Assembly: GCF_004335975.1 (NCBI RefSeq)
Contig: NZ_PSZO01000002.1
Location: 27,813 to 91,812, forward strand
DNA length: 64,000 nucleotides
Direction of reading: 5' to 3'
From: Mycoplasma marinum
Lineage (GTDB): Bacteria > Bacillota_I > Bacilli_A > Mycoplasmatales > Metamycoplasmataceae
Of the stretch, positions 41,481 to 53,356 are shown piece by piece (position 1 is the stretch's first letter; each line of letters begins with the position of its first letter). Below the pieces are notes generated by a model, which made no database searches, was not told the origin of the DNA, and saw nothing but the letters and a program-made list of their open reading frames with translations. Position numbers and translations under genes: made by a program.

Positions 41481-42407
41481 TTAAATGTATTTTTTAACAA
41501 CTCTAACTATATCTTCGAGTTTAGTATCACTAGGAACTTTGAACCCTGAAGAAGCATGATGACCACCGCCACCAAGTGATTCTGCAATGACAGAAACATC
41601 AACATTACCTTTTGATCTTAATCCACAACGCAACATACCAGGTTTTGGTGTTCCTCCAATAAATAGTGTAACCTCAACATCAGAAACTGATGAAACTCTT
41701 GCTACTAAAGTCCTATAAATACTTCTAGGAACATATTCAGTAGTGTAAAAAATAATCATATCTTTTTCATAAGTTACATATTTCATAAATGAATTAATTA
41801 ATTTTGTTTCTTCTGCAGAAGGTAATAATTTTGGAATAACATCTAGATAATTATGACCATCTTTTAACATTTGTGTCATTACATCAAATGTTTTGAAACC
41901 TATATTTCTTTGAGTAAAATTCTCAGTGTCTGTAACAATTGCAGTTGTAATTCCAATTCTTGCTTTTTCAGTCCATTTTAAATTCAACATAAAAGCCATT
42001 TCAGCTAATAATTGCCCACATGCAGGTCAATAATCTCCACCAATACCCATTAATCATTCCTCTTGTTCTTTATGGTGATCAATTTTAATTGAATCTTTAG
42101 TCACAACTCTTTCATCTCAAATACGCGCCTTATTAGAAGTATCGACCACTATTACCTGTGATTTATTGAAGTATTCATCATCAACATCATCTTCAATATC
42201 ATTTGTAATATAATTAAACATTTCAGGCATATCCCCACCTGATATTCTAACCTCTTTAACGCTAGTGTTATTTTCTATAAATTCTTTAAGAGCTATTGAT
42301 GTACCAATTGTATCCCCATCAGGATCAACATGAGTACAAATTGTTATGTATTTTTGTGAACTTATAAAGTCCCAAATTTTTTGTATTTTTTGTATTTCTA
42401 TTTTCAT
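41481..42407 (-). CDS. DHH-DHHA1 phosphoesterase (NrnA-like)
   Basis: 308 residues. N-terminal TICTHVDPDGDTIGTSIAL (metal-binding DPDGD), VVDTS, DHH box in IKIDHHKEQ, and C-terminal DHHA1 ending LGGGGHHASSGF. Such enzymes degrade oligoribonucleotides, pAp or cyclic dinucleotide products. It is the first of three DHH genes here and more distant from the tandem pair at 58343-60273. TATAAT at 42416-42421 stands 8 nt from the ATG, no SD. Confidence 0.9.
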
Positions 42408-42478
42408 ATAAATAAATTATATTGAAGTTTTTATAAAATAGTAAAAATAGTTTTTGTAATTTTAGACACTTTACTCTC

Positions 42479-42484
42479 TATAAT
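42479..42484 (+). promoter_or_regulatory. typA promoter, -10 box
   Basis: TATAAT 28 nt before the typA ATG, with the SD-like AGGGGAAA in the short leader. Confidence 0.5.
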
Positions 42485-42512
42485 ACTTTTGAAAAAGGAA
42501 TAGGGGAAAATA

Positions 42513-44318
42513 ATGAATAAAATTTTAAACGTCGCAGTTATTGCTCATGTTGATGCTGGTAAATCAACATTAGTGGATGCACTGTTAGAACAATCAGGAA
42601 CATTTAACGAAAGAGATGAAAGAGTTGAACAAATCATGGATAGTGATGATATTGAGAGAGAAAGAGGGATTACAATTTACTCTAAAAATTGCTCAATTAA
42701 ATATGGAGATACAAAGATTAATGTTGTCGATACACCAGGTCATGCTGACTTTTCAGGTGAAGTAGAAAGAATTATCAAAAATGTTGATACAGTAATGCTT
42801 TTGGTAGATTCTTCTGAGGGGCCAATGCCACAAACAAGATTTGTTTTAAAAAAATCACTTGAAAATGGACTGAAACCAATACTAGTTATTAATAAAATAG
42901 ATAAGCAAGACGCAAGACCAGCGGAAGTTGTTGACATGGTTCTTGAACTTTTTATGGAACTGAATGCAACAGATGAACAAATGGAATTTCCAATTTTATA
43001 TGGTGCAGCTAGAGATGGTATTATGAAAACTTCAATGGATGATGATTCTGAAACATTAGAGCCTTTATTTAAAACGCTTATTAATCATGTTGAAGAGTAT
43101 CCGCATACTGCTGATGAAAATGTTCAAATGCAAATTTCATCACTGAAGTATGATAAATACTTAGGAAGATTAGGGTTAGGAAGATTAGTTAAAGGAACAC
43201 TTACTCAAAAAGGAAGATATTCACTAATTAATTCAAATGGGGATATTAAAACAGTTGGATTTTCAAAAATATTTGTTAATGATGGACTTGATAGAAAAGA
43301 AGTATCTACAATTCAACCTGGTGATTTATGTATAGTTGCTGGTGTTGCTGATATTACAATCGGGGATACTATTTCTTCAATAGAAAATCCTGAACCAATG
43401 GAAAAAATTGAAATTGAAGAACCAACAATTTCAATGAACTTCCTTGTTAATAAATCTCCACTAAATGGTAGAGAAGGTAAACATGTTACATCAAGTTTAA
43501 TTGAAAAAAGACTTACTAAAGAGTTAGAAACAAATGTTGCTTTAAAAGTTAACAAAATTGAAGGAATTGAAGGATTTGAAGTTCAAGGTAGAGGTGAATT
43601 ACACCTTTCAGTTCTAATTGAAAATATGAGACGTGAAGGATTTGAACTTGCAGTCTCAAAACCTAAAGTTCTTATCAAAGAAGAAAATGGTAAAAAATTA
43701 GAACCTTATGAAATGGCACAAATTACTTGTGACGATGAATTCTCAGGAACAATAATTCAATTAATGGCTGAGCGTAAAGGTAATTTGACAAACATGCATT
43801 CACATAATGGACAAACAAACATGGAATTTATTATTCCTACAAGAGGATTAATTGGAATTAGACAATCATTTATTACAAAAACAAGAGGTACAGGTATCCT
43901 TGAAAAAACTTTCCATGAATATGGACCATATGCTGGTGTGATTGAAGGAAGAAAAAATGGTGTTCTTGTCTCAAATGTTAAAGGTAAAACAATGGGTTAT
44001 TCACTATGAAAAATTTCCGAAAGAGGTGACTTATTTGTCGGTACCCAAACAGAGGTTTATGAAGGAATGATTATTGGTGTCAACTCAAGAGCAAATGACC
44101 TTGATGTTAACCCAATTAAAAACAAACAACTAACAAACGTTCGTTCTTCAGGTACTGATGAGTCAATCAGAGTTCCTGAACCAATTGTACTTTCGCTTGA
44201 AGAAGCACTAGAATTCATTGAGATTGATGAACTTGTAGAAGTTACACCTGAATCAATTAGATTAAGAAAAAAAACTCTAGATAAAAGGTTTAGAGGAAAA
44301 GAGCATAAAGTTCAATAA
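42513..44318 (+). CDS. typA: Ribosome-associated translational GTPase TypA/BipA
   Basis: 601 residues, usual length. G1 [16 protein letters not shown], switch I RGITI, G3 DTPGHADF, G4 [13 protein letters not shown]-like domains III and V and the specific C-terminal domain ([25 protein letters not shown]). A TGA-Trp at codon 500 joins the last part. RBS GGGGAAA. A terminator follows at 44385. Confidence 0.96.
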
Positions 44319-44384
44319 TATTAAAAATTCTTACAATAGTTAATAAAGTGGAACAAATAGATTACACACGTTAGATTTTAAAAG

Positions 44385-44408
44385 TACCGGCAAGAGCTGG
44401 TATTTTTA
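44385..44408 (+). terminator. Terminator after typA
   Basis: TACCGGC-AAGA-GCTGGTA followed by TTTTTAAT. Confidence 0.75.
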
Positions 44409-44494
44409 ATCACAATCTTTTTTTATATTATAACAATTGACATGTTAAGAAATACCCCTTTCTATTTTTCAATGTATCCATTATTTATTATTCT

Positions 44495-44617
44495 ATGGAT
44501 TATGATTTAAGTTTAATTGAGGGAAAGTTTAAATATGTAGTAAATATATCCGCCGACAAAATAAAGGAAAACGTGGATATATTACGAAATACATTTTATT
44601 TAAGAAAAGCATATTAA
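44495..44617 (+). pseudogene. Possible remnant open frame (40 codons)
   Basis: An ATG frame reads MDYDLSLIEGKFKYVVNISA and goes on to ILRNTFYLRKAY. The amino acid mix is gene-like but there is no SD, no promoter and no larger frame around it. It may be the 3' remnant of a lost gene. Nothing else is visible in 44319-44695 apart from the two terminators. Confidence 0.25.
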
Positions 44618-44647
44618 AAAAATCTCACCAATTTACATGGAGAGATC
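44616..44647 (-). terminator. Terminator after 44696-45064 gene
   Basis: Minus-strand GATCTC-T-CCA...TGG-T-GAGATT followed by six T. Confidence 0.65.
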
Positions 44648-44695
44648 ACTTATTTTAATTCTTATATCATATATTCAAGAATGAGTTTTTGTTAA

Positions 44696-45064
44696 CTAAT
44701 TTTTATCTAGTTTAAAAAGGGAGGAGATAGTTATAGGTGTTGCAGTCACAAAAATAATTGCAGTTACAATATAATTCTTAATTCCCACTATATCAAGTAT
44801 TGAGAAAATAATAGACAATAAGTTAATTATCATTAATATTGAAAGTAAGATAATTTTATCCATATTTAATTTACATTTTCTTTTATTAAATGGAAAGGAA
44901 ACAGCAATACCAAATAACCCAGTTGCAATACCTAAGATTCACGGTATCATATCCCCCTTTAAAATACCGCCATTATTTTTTGTCGTTACAAATAAAGTGA
45001 TAAGGGTTGCTGTGTATAAAAATATATAGATTATTTTTAGTTTAAACTTATTGTTTTTTGTCAT
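44696..45064 (-). CDS. Small four-helix membrane protein
   Basis: 122 residues, mostly hydrophobic, with about four membrane segments (12-28, 40-56, 69-88, 95-115) and a short charged end LDKN. No family recognised. ATG overlaps the stop of the upstream lipoprotein (TAATG), so both are translated together; a terminator follows. It may anchor or assist the lipoprotein. Confidence 0.75.
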
Positions 45065-45798
45065 TATTCAACCTCTTTTTTAACTTGCGCACTTATAAAG
45101 TTAAACAAAGCTTGCTTTCTTGCTTGTATTTCTTTATGATCGTTTTCAACGACTGTTTTTAATTTATCTAATTTCTCGGTATATTCATCTTTTATATCTT
45201 GATCAGAAGTTTCTTTAATGATTTTAGTATATTCAATCATCTTTGCGAATTCAATAGTAGACATTTTTCTAACTATAAATGAATGTAAGTTTTTTAGTTT
45301 ATTACTCATTTTATTGTCTATTTCAATTTTAAAAGTTTCACCATTAGTTCAGCTAAAAGTAATATTCTTTATACCTAAAGCGTCTTTTGTCAAGGAAGCA
45401 TATGAACCTTCATAAAGTTCTCTTGTTCTTCCTTTGGAATTATCTTTTTTTGTGAAAGTAGCCAAACTATTAAAATATATAGTTTGATCTTTTTCGCTTA
45501 ATATATTTATAGTTTTTCCATCAGCATCTAAGATGCCATCATTTTGCATATTTTCATCTGGAACTGAATTTAATATTAGTGCAACAACTTTATCTACGCT
45601 AGCTTTTGAAACACTATCTACCTCTAAAACAATTTCTTTTTCCTTTTTAATAGCATTCATTCCTTCATCGCTCATTATATTCAAGGTAGTTATTTCTTTT
45701 TTATCTTCTCCACAAGAAATGACTGTAGCTATAGGGATGGTGATAATTGCAAAACTTGAAAGCACACCAAGTGTCAAACGTAATTTATTTTTATTCAT
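45064..45798 (-). CDS. Lipoprotein of unknown function
   Basis: 244 residues. Lipobox ATVISCGEDKK near residue 29, nearly the same as in the lipoprotein at 5089-6786. The mature part has a mixed domain followed by a Lys/Glu helix (about 175-244). A TGA-Trp at codon 151 joins the frame. The start at 45798 lacks a strong SD. It forms an operon with the small membrane protein. Function unknown. Confidence 0.82.
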
Positions 45799-45821
45799 TT
45801 TTACCCCTTAATCTAATTACA

Positions 45822-45849
45822 GTACATATATGTACCCAACTAAATTATA
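45822..45849 (-). promoter_or_regulatory. Promoter with 14-nt palindrome at transcription start
   Basis: TATAAT at 45844-45849 and the perfect palindrome GTACATATATGTAC at 45822-45835, which covers the expected start site. Likely an operator for the lipoprotein operon. Confidence 0.5.
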
Positions 45850-45929
45850 TAAAATACTTGTTTTTAATATTGTTCTTAACAATTAAGAAAAGTTAATATG
45901 TTATTGTAAACAATTTTTAGATTTCATAA

Positions 45930-46607
45930 GTAATGGTGAGAGTCGATACTTTTCATTGTGCTTTTTTTAGATGCACTAAGAGATGTGCTTTCTATTCCTT
46001 TATATATTTTTGAGTTTCCATATAATCCAAGTATTTTCCCTTTAAATGACAAAATAATTTCTTGAATTATCTATTATTCAAAGAATTATCGATTCTACCA
46101 ATAAAAGCTATAACTTTTATATTTTGAACTAAATACATGGAATATCGAGGTATGTTTTTGCCACAAATAACGAAGTCATCTATTTAAATTCCTTAACATA
46201 TCAAAACCCTAATTTGGTATTGTTGTATTCTGTTTTAGGACTTATTGCAACAGACAGATAAATATGATTACTTTTATAAAAGTTGTTATCAATCATTTTT
46301 CATTTTTTTATAATATAGATAAATCTAGACTTCCTTATCTAATTTCATAATTAAATAATTGCGACATCTTTTTTGTATTTGAACTTTTTGTTTCCTTTAA
46401 ATTTATAGATTTAAAATACTCTTTTGTTATTTCATTAGTAACTCATAAGTTTCAAATAATTTTATTTATTACTTTGGAATATGTTTTGGTATAAAATACA
46501 CACTCCTTTAATGAAGTATTAAATTTGTTACTTTTATTTTGATATAAACCTGAAGATACAAAAATAAATAAATTTATAATAATATTTTGTATATGCTCTG
46601 ATATCAA
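45930..46607 (-). pseudogene. Decayed coding sequence of about 200 codons
   Basis: The 888-nt gap before the sugar-binding protein holds coding-like fragments in consecutive frames on the minus strand: 46335-46607 (about 90 codons, with TGA as Trp, ending MSQLFNYEIR), 46180-46338 (SNHIYLSVAISPKTEYNN, ending WYVKEFK), and from 46180 downwards DDFVICGKNIPRYSMYLVQN with later in-frame stops. The joins need single-base shifts. No family recognised; a lost accessory or mobile-element gene is possible. Confidence 0.5.
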
Positions 46608-46625
46608 AATTTAATTTAATGGAAT

Positions 46626-46670
46626 AAAAAAATGCTGCACTTAAATTTTAAGTTTAAGTATAGCATTATA
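46626..46670 (-). terminator. Terminator after sugar-binding lipoprotein
   Basis: Minus-strand AATGCT..ACTTAAA-loop-TTTAAGT..AGCATT followed by seven T. Confidence 0.8.
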
Positions 46671-46686
46671 AATTGATTTTAATATA

Positions 46687-48081
46687 TTATCTACCGTTTT
46701 TAGCGTTAGCATTTGCAATTGATTTTGTTAAATTATTAATGAATTCATTGGATAATTCTTTGCTTGTAATTTTACCAGCGGTAATTTGACTAGCCTTAGC
46801 ACTCATTAAGTTTGAATATACTGTTCAAACACCAGCTGAGTTAAATGCACCGTCAACAGGTTTAGGTAATACACTAGTTTTGTAAATAGCTTGAGGAACT
46901 GTAGAAGTTTTAGTTATATAGTCTTTTGTAGTTAATTTAGCTTTACCAGATTCAGTTGGAGAAACTTTTCCAGCTTCTTTAAATAGTAATTCTGCATATT
47001 TGTCATTGTAAAATTGACCAATTAATGCTTCCATAACTTTTGCTTTACCATCTGAAACTCTTGCATTCATTCCATAAGATCATCCACCACCTCATTGTGT
47101 TCATGCATCAGTAGTTGTAGGAGCTTCAGCTTTAATAGTAGATTTTGAATCTTTTTCTAAAGCGGAAATTGCTCATGGTCCATCAAATGTAGAAAGTTTA
47201 TCAATGTTTTTAGTGAAGAATTTATTCACTTCATCATTTTCAGTTTTACCAACTAATGCATCAGCAGGCAATCCATTAGGCAATTCTTTAATTTTAGTTA
47301 AAATGTTCTTAAATCCAGATTCAATAGCAGCCTTAGCTTCAGCTTTAGTTGCAATTGTATCTTTTTTATATTTATCATCATTTAATACTGATAAGAATTT
47401 GCCATTGTCACCTGTGTAAACAATGTCTCTTAAGTTAAAACCATCAGAACCATATATTTTTGCATCTTTTGATTTACCTTGTTCTGCTGTTAAGTTAAAG
47501 TAACCAGCTGACATTCATAAGTTACCATATTTTGTAACTGTTTTAAGTTTTGAAACATCTTTATTTTTCTCATCATAAAGTTTAATCATAGCTTCAACAT
47601 TTTCAGGAATTCCATACATTTTTGATTGTGAAATATTTGCTGATGTACCCGCAACAAATTTTTCACCTTTGGCATGGTTATTTAGGAATTCATCAGCTGT
47701 TTTTTCATTAAATGCTTTTAGGTATTTATTTGATCTGTAAAAATCAAATTTATCATTGGCGAATAAGAATATATCTGGTGTTGTTGCATCATTTATACCT
47801 TTATTTTGGAACTGAGGTTCTACATCAAATGAACCCATTTCTTGTACTTTAATTTTATCAATTCCGTTATCTTTCATTAATTTTTTACCTGTATCACTTT
47901 TTTCAAAGTCAGAAATAATTGTTTTATATGCAGATGTTCATTCTTTCTCGGCTTGTATTACGATTGTACTATCCATCTCTCCCTCTGAAGAGCTACCGCA
48001 TGAAACAACTGTAGCGATTGGCGCCGCCACTGCTGCTAGTGCTGTAAGTCCACCTAATACGATTTTTTTGGTGTTTGTCAT
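46687..48081 (-). CDS. ABC transporter sugar-binding lipoprotein (MalE-like)
   Basis: 464 residues. Lipobox ATVVSCGSSS at about 20-29. The mature chain has the size and features of a family 1 extracellular solute-binding protein: FLFANDKFDFYRSNKYLKAF, YGIPENVEAMIKLYD, FDGPWAISALEKDSK, GGGWSYGMNARV. It should bind maltose or maltodextrin for the MalFGK system coded upstream. It has its own promoter (48136-48141) and terminator. AGGAG precedes the ATG. Confidence 0.87.
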
Positions 48082-48135
48082 ATTTTCTCCTAATTAAATT
48101 GGTTTTAAACCGACACTTCTCTTTATTTGTGTCTA

Positions 48136-48184
48136 ATTATATTTTACGCTTCCAAACAATGCGCTTATACATGTATATACACCT
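48136..48184 (-). promoter_or_regulatory. Promoter and palindromic operator of sugar-binding protein gene
   Basis: TATAAT at 48136-48141 with the palindrome TGTATATACA at 48172-48181, about 30 nt upstream. The palindrome with its flank (AGGTGTATATACAT) recurs before malF at 53341-53356. Adjacent TATACATGTATA is a second palindrome. Confidence 0.55.
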
Positions 48185-48198
48185 TTTAAAAAAATAAA

Positions 48199-48220
48199 AA
48201 AATAGGAAACCCTATTTATT
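48199..48220 (-). terminator. Terminator after malK
   Basis: Minus-strand AAATAGG-GTTT-CCTATTT followed by TTTTA; the stem includes the malK stop codon. Confidence 0.75.
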
Positions 48221-49303
48221 CATTCTTTCAGTTGTTTCTTTGTTAAATAAATGTAACCTGTTTGCATCTCAAGTAACTCATATTCTATCACCAATCACAA
48301 ATTTTTCTTGATGAGGAATAACAACTTTTAATTGTTTTTTAGCTGAATATTCACCTATCACAACAGTTTCTTTACCCAATAACTCTGAAGTTATAACAAC
48401 AACTTCAATAGCGTTCTTAACTTTTGCGGGTTTTGTCTTGTGAATTTCTAAATTTTCTGGTCTAATACCTAATACACATTCATCTTGTGCCATTAGTGAT
48501 GAAAGTTTTTTAGGCAATGTAATTGCTTGTTTTGTAGCAACAATAGATAATTTTTCGTCATTTTGAATAATATCTATAAAATTCATTGAAGGTGATCCTA
48601 TAAAGTTTGCAACAAATAAATTTGCTGGTTTATTATATAACTCTGAAGGAGAACCCACTTGTTGAATCTTTCTATTATTAAATAGTACAATTTTATCAGC
48701 CATAGTCATAGCTTCTAATTGATCATGTGTAACATATAGAGTTGTTGAACCTGCTAATTTATGAATTTTAACCAATTCAACACGCATTGATTCTCTTAAT
48801 TTAGCATCAAGGTTAGATAAAGGTTCATCCATTAAAAATATGGCTGGTTTTCTAACTACTGCCCTACCTAAGGCAACCCTTTGTCTTTGTCCCCCAGAAA
48901 TTTCTGATGGTTTGTTGAAAAGTAAATGATCAATTTCTAAAATTTTAGCAACAGCCTTAACTCTTCTATCGATTTGTTCTTTTCTAACTCCTTTTATTTG
49001 GAGTGAATACGCCATATTTTTATAAACAGTCATATGTGGATAGAGTGCATAAGATTGGAAAACCATAGCTAGATTCCTATCTTTTGGTTCTAAGTTATTT
49101 ACTTTCGTATTACCGAATACTAATTCTCCCTTAGTGATTGAATTTAAACCGGCAACCATTCTTAAAAGAGTAGTTTTACCACATCCAGAAGGCCCTAAAA
49201 GAGCGACAAATTCTCCTGATTTTATATCTAAGTTAATATCTTCCAAAGTGTAATCAATATTACCCTCATATCTTTTTGCAATGTTTTTAAATTTTATATC
49301 CAT
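48212..49303 (-). CDS. malK: Sugar ABC transporter ATPase (MalK/MsmK type)
   Basis: 363 residues, the full CUT1 ATPase length. Walker A LLGPSGCGKTTLLRM, Q-loop FQSYALYPHM, signature ISGGQRQRVALGRA, Walker B IFLMDEPLSNLD, and the C-terminal TOBE part with GIRPENL. It powers the MalF-MalG permease. The ATG follows the malG stop by two bases. Gene name by family and context; the sugar is not shown by the sequence. Confidence 0.93.
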
Positions 49304-49305
49304 AA

Positions 49306-50691
49306 TTATCCTTTCACGCCCCCGGCTGTTATTCCACCTACTAAGAATTTTCTTAAGGAGATGAATAGTAATGATACAGGCACAGCAACAAGTATAGCAC
49401 CTGCAGCAAATGCACCTTGATCCATTGTTTTAGGATCAGAAGCTAATGTTTGAAGACCCTTAGCTAAAGTAAATGTTTTGGAATCTGATAATAATAATCC
49501 CGGCAAAATATAGTCACCAAATGGACCGATAAATGATCATAGACCTACAAGAGCAATCATTGGTTTAGTTAATGGAACAATAATTCTTGTAAATATCCTT
49601 CACTGTGACAACCCATCAATTTTTGCAGCTTCATCAATTTCTGTCGAAATTGAATCCATATACCCTTTCATAATAAAGGTATTACCAGCCACACCACCAC
49701 CAACATAAATTAATATAAGGACAACTGAACCACTTAAGTTAAATTTTTGATTCAATATTGTATATAGAACATAGAAAACTGTAAGTGCAGCTAATGAAGG
49801 AACCATTTGTAATAACATAACTGATATTAGCGATGATTTTTTACCTTTAAATCTAAATCTGGAGAATGCATATCCCATAAGCAATGCTAGGAATACGGTA
49901 GCAGCTGATGTTATACCAGCAATAATTAGTGTATTTGTCATTCAGTTAACGAAATCAGTTTTCCCAAATAAACGAGAAAATGAATCAAAACCAAATTCAT
50001 AACTTGATGTATTCAATGTCTTAATAGCATTGTTATTTAATGTTGCTTTAACAAGTTCTGCAAGTGGTCATAATATTATTAATGCTCACAATAACATAAA
50101 CCCATATGATAAAAATAATTTAACTCACCCAGCAGGTGTAAGAGGAGGTTCATCTGAAAGATAAACTTTTTTAAGAATAGACTTGTTTTTAATAAAACTT
50201 TTTAAATCTTTCTCCCTAATGTTTATTTTTGCTAATTTAATCTCAAAAGATTTATTCATTTTTTTAGCTAAAAATCCCGTCTTATCTTCTCATTTGGTTT
50301 TTTTAGCAATTACTTTGGCTTTTTTTGCCTCAATTGCAACTAATTCTTTCTTATATAATATCTGCATTTCTCTTGATTTTTCCGGGAAATTAAGTCTTTC
50401 TTTAATCCCTTTAATCTCTTTTGAGGATACATATAATTTTTTTAATTCAATTTCTTCTCATGAAGTAATTTTTTTCAAAGGATTTGAAACTAATAATTCC
50501 AATTCAACTTTTAATTCTTCTTTTAATTTTTCATCATTAATTTTTCTGAAATCTAGTATTTTAGAAAAAATTATTTTTTTAATTTTTGATATTAAAGCAT
50601 CTTGATTTTGCTTGATATTTAATGACGGTTTATATTTATAGTCTAATTCTTCATTAAGAGTTGCTATTTCTTTAAAATTATGTTCAGCCAT
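49306..50691 (-). CDS. malG: Sugar ABC permease MalG with N-terminal coiled-coil extension
   Basis: 461 residues; typical MalG has about 280. Residues 1 to about 185 are Lys/Glu-rich and helical (for example KINDEKLKEELKVELELL), with no membrane segment. Helix 1 begins near 188 (VKLFLSYGFMLLWALIILW), and the EAA loop STEIDEAAKIDGLSQWRIF is at about 348-366. The extension should lie in the cytoplasm. The ATG overlaps the malF stop (TAATG). Confidence 0.88.
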
Positions 50692-53282
50692 TATCTACCT
50701 CCTTTAAATGCTTTACTTCGTACAAACATAAATGCTGATGGGGTAACTGTAAATACTGAAATGAATAGTGACATTGCAGCTGCAGCACCTGGTCTAGAAT
50801 CTGTTCCAGAAACAAGTTTATAAATTCATGAAATGAATATATCTTGTTGTCCAGCTGTTCCTGCTCCAATTACATCTCCACCACCATTGAATAGGTAAAT
50901 CAACCCAAAGTTATTAAAGTTAAAAACAAATTGACCAATTAGCAATGGTGCGATCTTGGAAACAATAATAGGGGCTGTAATAGTTCTAAATTGTCTAAAA
51001 CTTGAAGCTCCATCAATTCTTGATGCTTCATACAATGACTTAGGTATTGATTGTAACATACCAGTTACTAATAAGAATATGTAAGAATGACCTAATCAAC
51101 CTTGCATAAAAATCATAAGTATTTTCGTTTTACTTCCAGAGTGCGCTCACCTAATATTAGATCCAAACAATTCATTGAATACTCCATCTTGACTAAAGAA
51201 TATAGAGAAATAAAGAATTGTGATGAATGCAGGCACTGCCCATGGAAGAATATAAATAATTCTAAATACATTTTTAAATTTTATTCTGTTTTGGTTAACA
51301 ACCAAAGCAAAGAAAGTACCGATAATTAATAATGTAAGTGTTGCGCCAACAGTTCAAATAATTGTTCATAGAAGAACTGATTTTACTTCAGGACCCATTA
51401 CAGTGAAAATTAATTTAAATTGTTCTCCACCAACTCAATTTATTTTATTAGTAACACCATTTGATGTTGTTCAAGATTTTGTAGCTGGTTCTCATGTTTT
51501 TTGTCCAAAATCAGTAAATGATATAAGAATTGTAGCCATCAATGGTAGTAGAACGATAAAAATAATAAATATCATTGCTGGTAAAGAAAGTAAATAAGGC
51601 AATCCTTGTGTTTTCAATAATTTCTTTTGTTCTTTTCAATTTGAAGGTCTCATCCCTATTCTTGCAGCATTAAGTTGATTAATATTATCTAAAATAGAAA
51701 TAATTCAATACATAATAATAGTACCTAACATAATAATAGCAAGTGTACCTGTAACTAGATAAAACCTACCATCATTTGGAGTTCCGCCAGACATACCAAT
51801 AGAATTTGATGTTGCTGTTTTAGGATCATACCCTAAACTGCTAAGACCAAATAATCCATTTCCAGAACTTGATGGAAATGCACCAAATATTCACATTAAA
51901 ATAATTATTACCAAAAGTGTTCCCATTAATTGAAGAGCACCCTTTACTTTTTTTCCAATTATTAAGGTTCCAAGACCTGGGAATATTGTTCCAGCAATAA
52001 TACCAATTCAATATTTAATTATTGAAGTTTCAACAGGTGTTTTGCGAAGTACATCCTTAAGTTCATTTTCTCTAACCTCGGTTTGAAATTTTAAATCATT
52101 TTTGATCTTACTTCTCAGTGCACCGATAGCGTTTTTTATTTTGAACTTTGGATTAAGTTCGATTTTTGCATCCCTTTGCATAATTGCATAATGATTAAAA
52201 ATACTTTTTTTCTCAACAGTCTTTGCTCTTTTTGAAGAAGAACCGGCTTTCATTTCAATCTTTTTAGCATTTCATGCTTCTTTTTTCATTTTGGCTATTT
52301 CAGCCTTTTTATTTTTATATTTTTCTTTATTGAAGCCTTGTTCTTTAATTGTATTTTTTTCCTCAATAAGTTTATTTAGTTCTTTACTAAAAGTAAGTTT
52401 TTGGGCAATTAATTCATTTTCATACTTAAGATAAACAAGAGATTGATTATATTGATATTCAGTTTCATAAGAAGTTGTAATATTGTCTTTAAGTGTATCT
52501 TTAACTATATTGCTTTTTGCCATTCTTTTAGCATTTTTTCTAGGTTTTAATATTAATTTATCTAGTCAATTTAGATTTTTGTTTTCTTGAAATTCATCCA
52601 TACTTTTCATGATTTCAGTCTTAATATTTTCGCCATTTTCTTTTAATGATTTTTTTAATGATTTTAATATCTCTCTATCAGTTATTACTTTAGAAGATTC
52701 ATCTAATTTTACAGATTGTATAGAAATAAAATCTTTACAAAATCCATTTGCATATGCTTTAAATTCTTCAACAATATTATTAATATCTAACTTTATCTGA
52801 GATATTTTATTTTTATGTATTTCTAATTCATTAGTTTCGTAATTTTTAGTTTGAATTAGCAATAAAGCAACTAATTCATTTGAAATAACCTCAAGTTTCT
52901 CATTTACTAAGTTAAATTTATTAGTGAATTCAGAGATTTTCTTTTTTGCATCTGAAGAAGAAATATTTTTAATTACATCATCCCCAACATGAGCAATAGT
53001 TAAAACCCCTTTTGAAACTAACTCACCTTCTACTTTATGGAAAGCATTGAAATAAAGTTTTTTAAGTTTTAAGTTTCCTTTTTTCCAAATTTTATAATTC
53101 GTATTTGTAGCCTTAGATTTTTCAGCATTGTCTTTATAAATACTAATTTCTTTTTTGATTCTTAAATTATCAATTTTTTTAAAATTATGTTTTCATAAAA
53201 ACTTTTGTTCTGAAATAGGGCTATTACCAAGAGTTCTTGACTCTTTAGCTTGACCAAGACCATTCACAAGTGTTCTATTCAT
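50691..53282 (-). CDS. malF: Sugar ABC permease MalF with ~420-residue coiled-coil extension
   Basis: 863 residues in one frame, TGA as Trp. Residues 1-423 are charged and mostly helical with heptad-like Lys/Glu/Asn stretches and no membrane segment. The first membrane segments follow at about 426-465 (IGIIAGTIFPGLGTLIIGKK), then the permease core, with the EAA motif LYEASRIDGASSFRQF near 750-766 and the end AFMFVRSKAFKGGR. MalF of enterobacteria has about 514 residues and no such coil. Start at 53282 has AAAGGAG upstream. First gene of malFGK. Confidence 0.88.
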
Positions 53283-53313
53283 ATTTCTCCTTTGCTCAAA
53301 TTTATATATTCAA

Positions 53314-53356
53314 ATTATATTATATTCGAATAAAAAAAATAGATGTATATACACCT
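53314..53356 (-). promoter_or_regulatory. malFGK promoter and palindromic operator
   Basis: Overlapping TATAAT boxes at 53314-53324; AGGTGTATATACATCT (53341-53356), a near-perfect 16-nt palindrome, covers the expected -35 position. It shares its core with the binding-protein promoter, so one regulator probably controls both. Confidence 0.6.
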
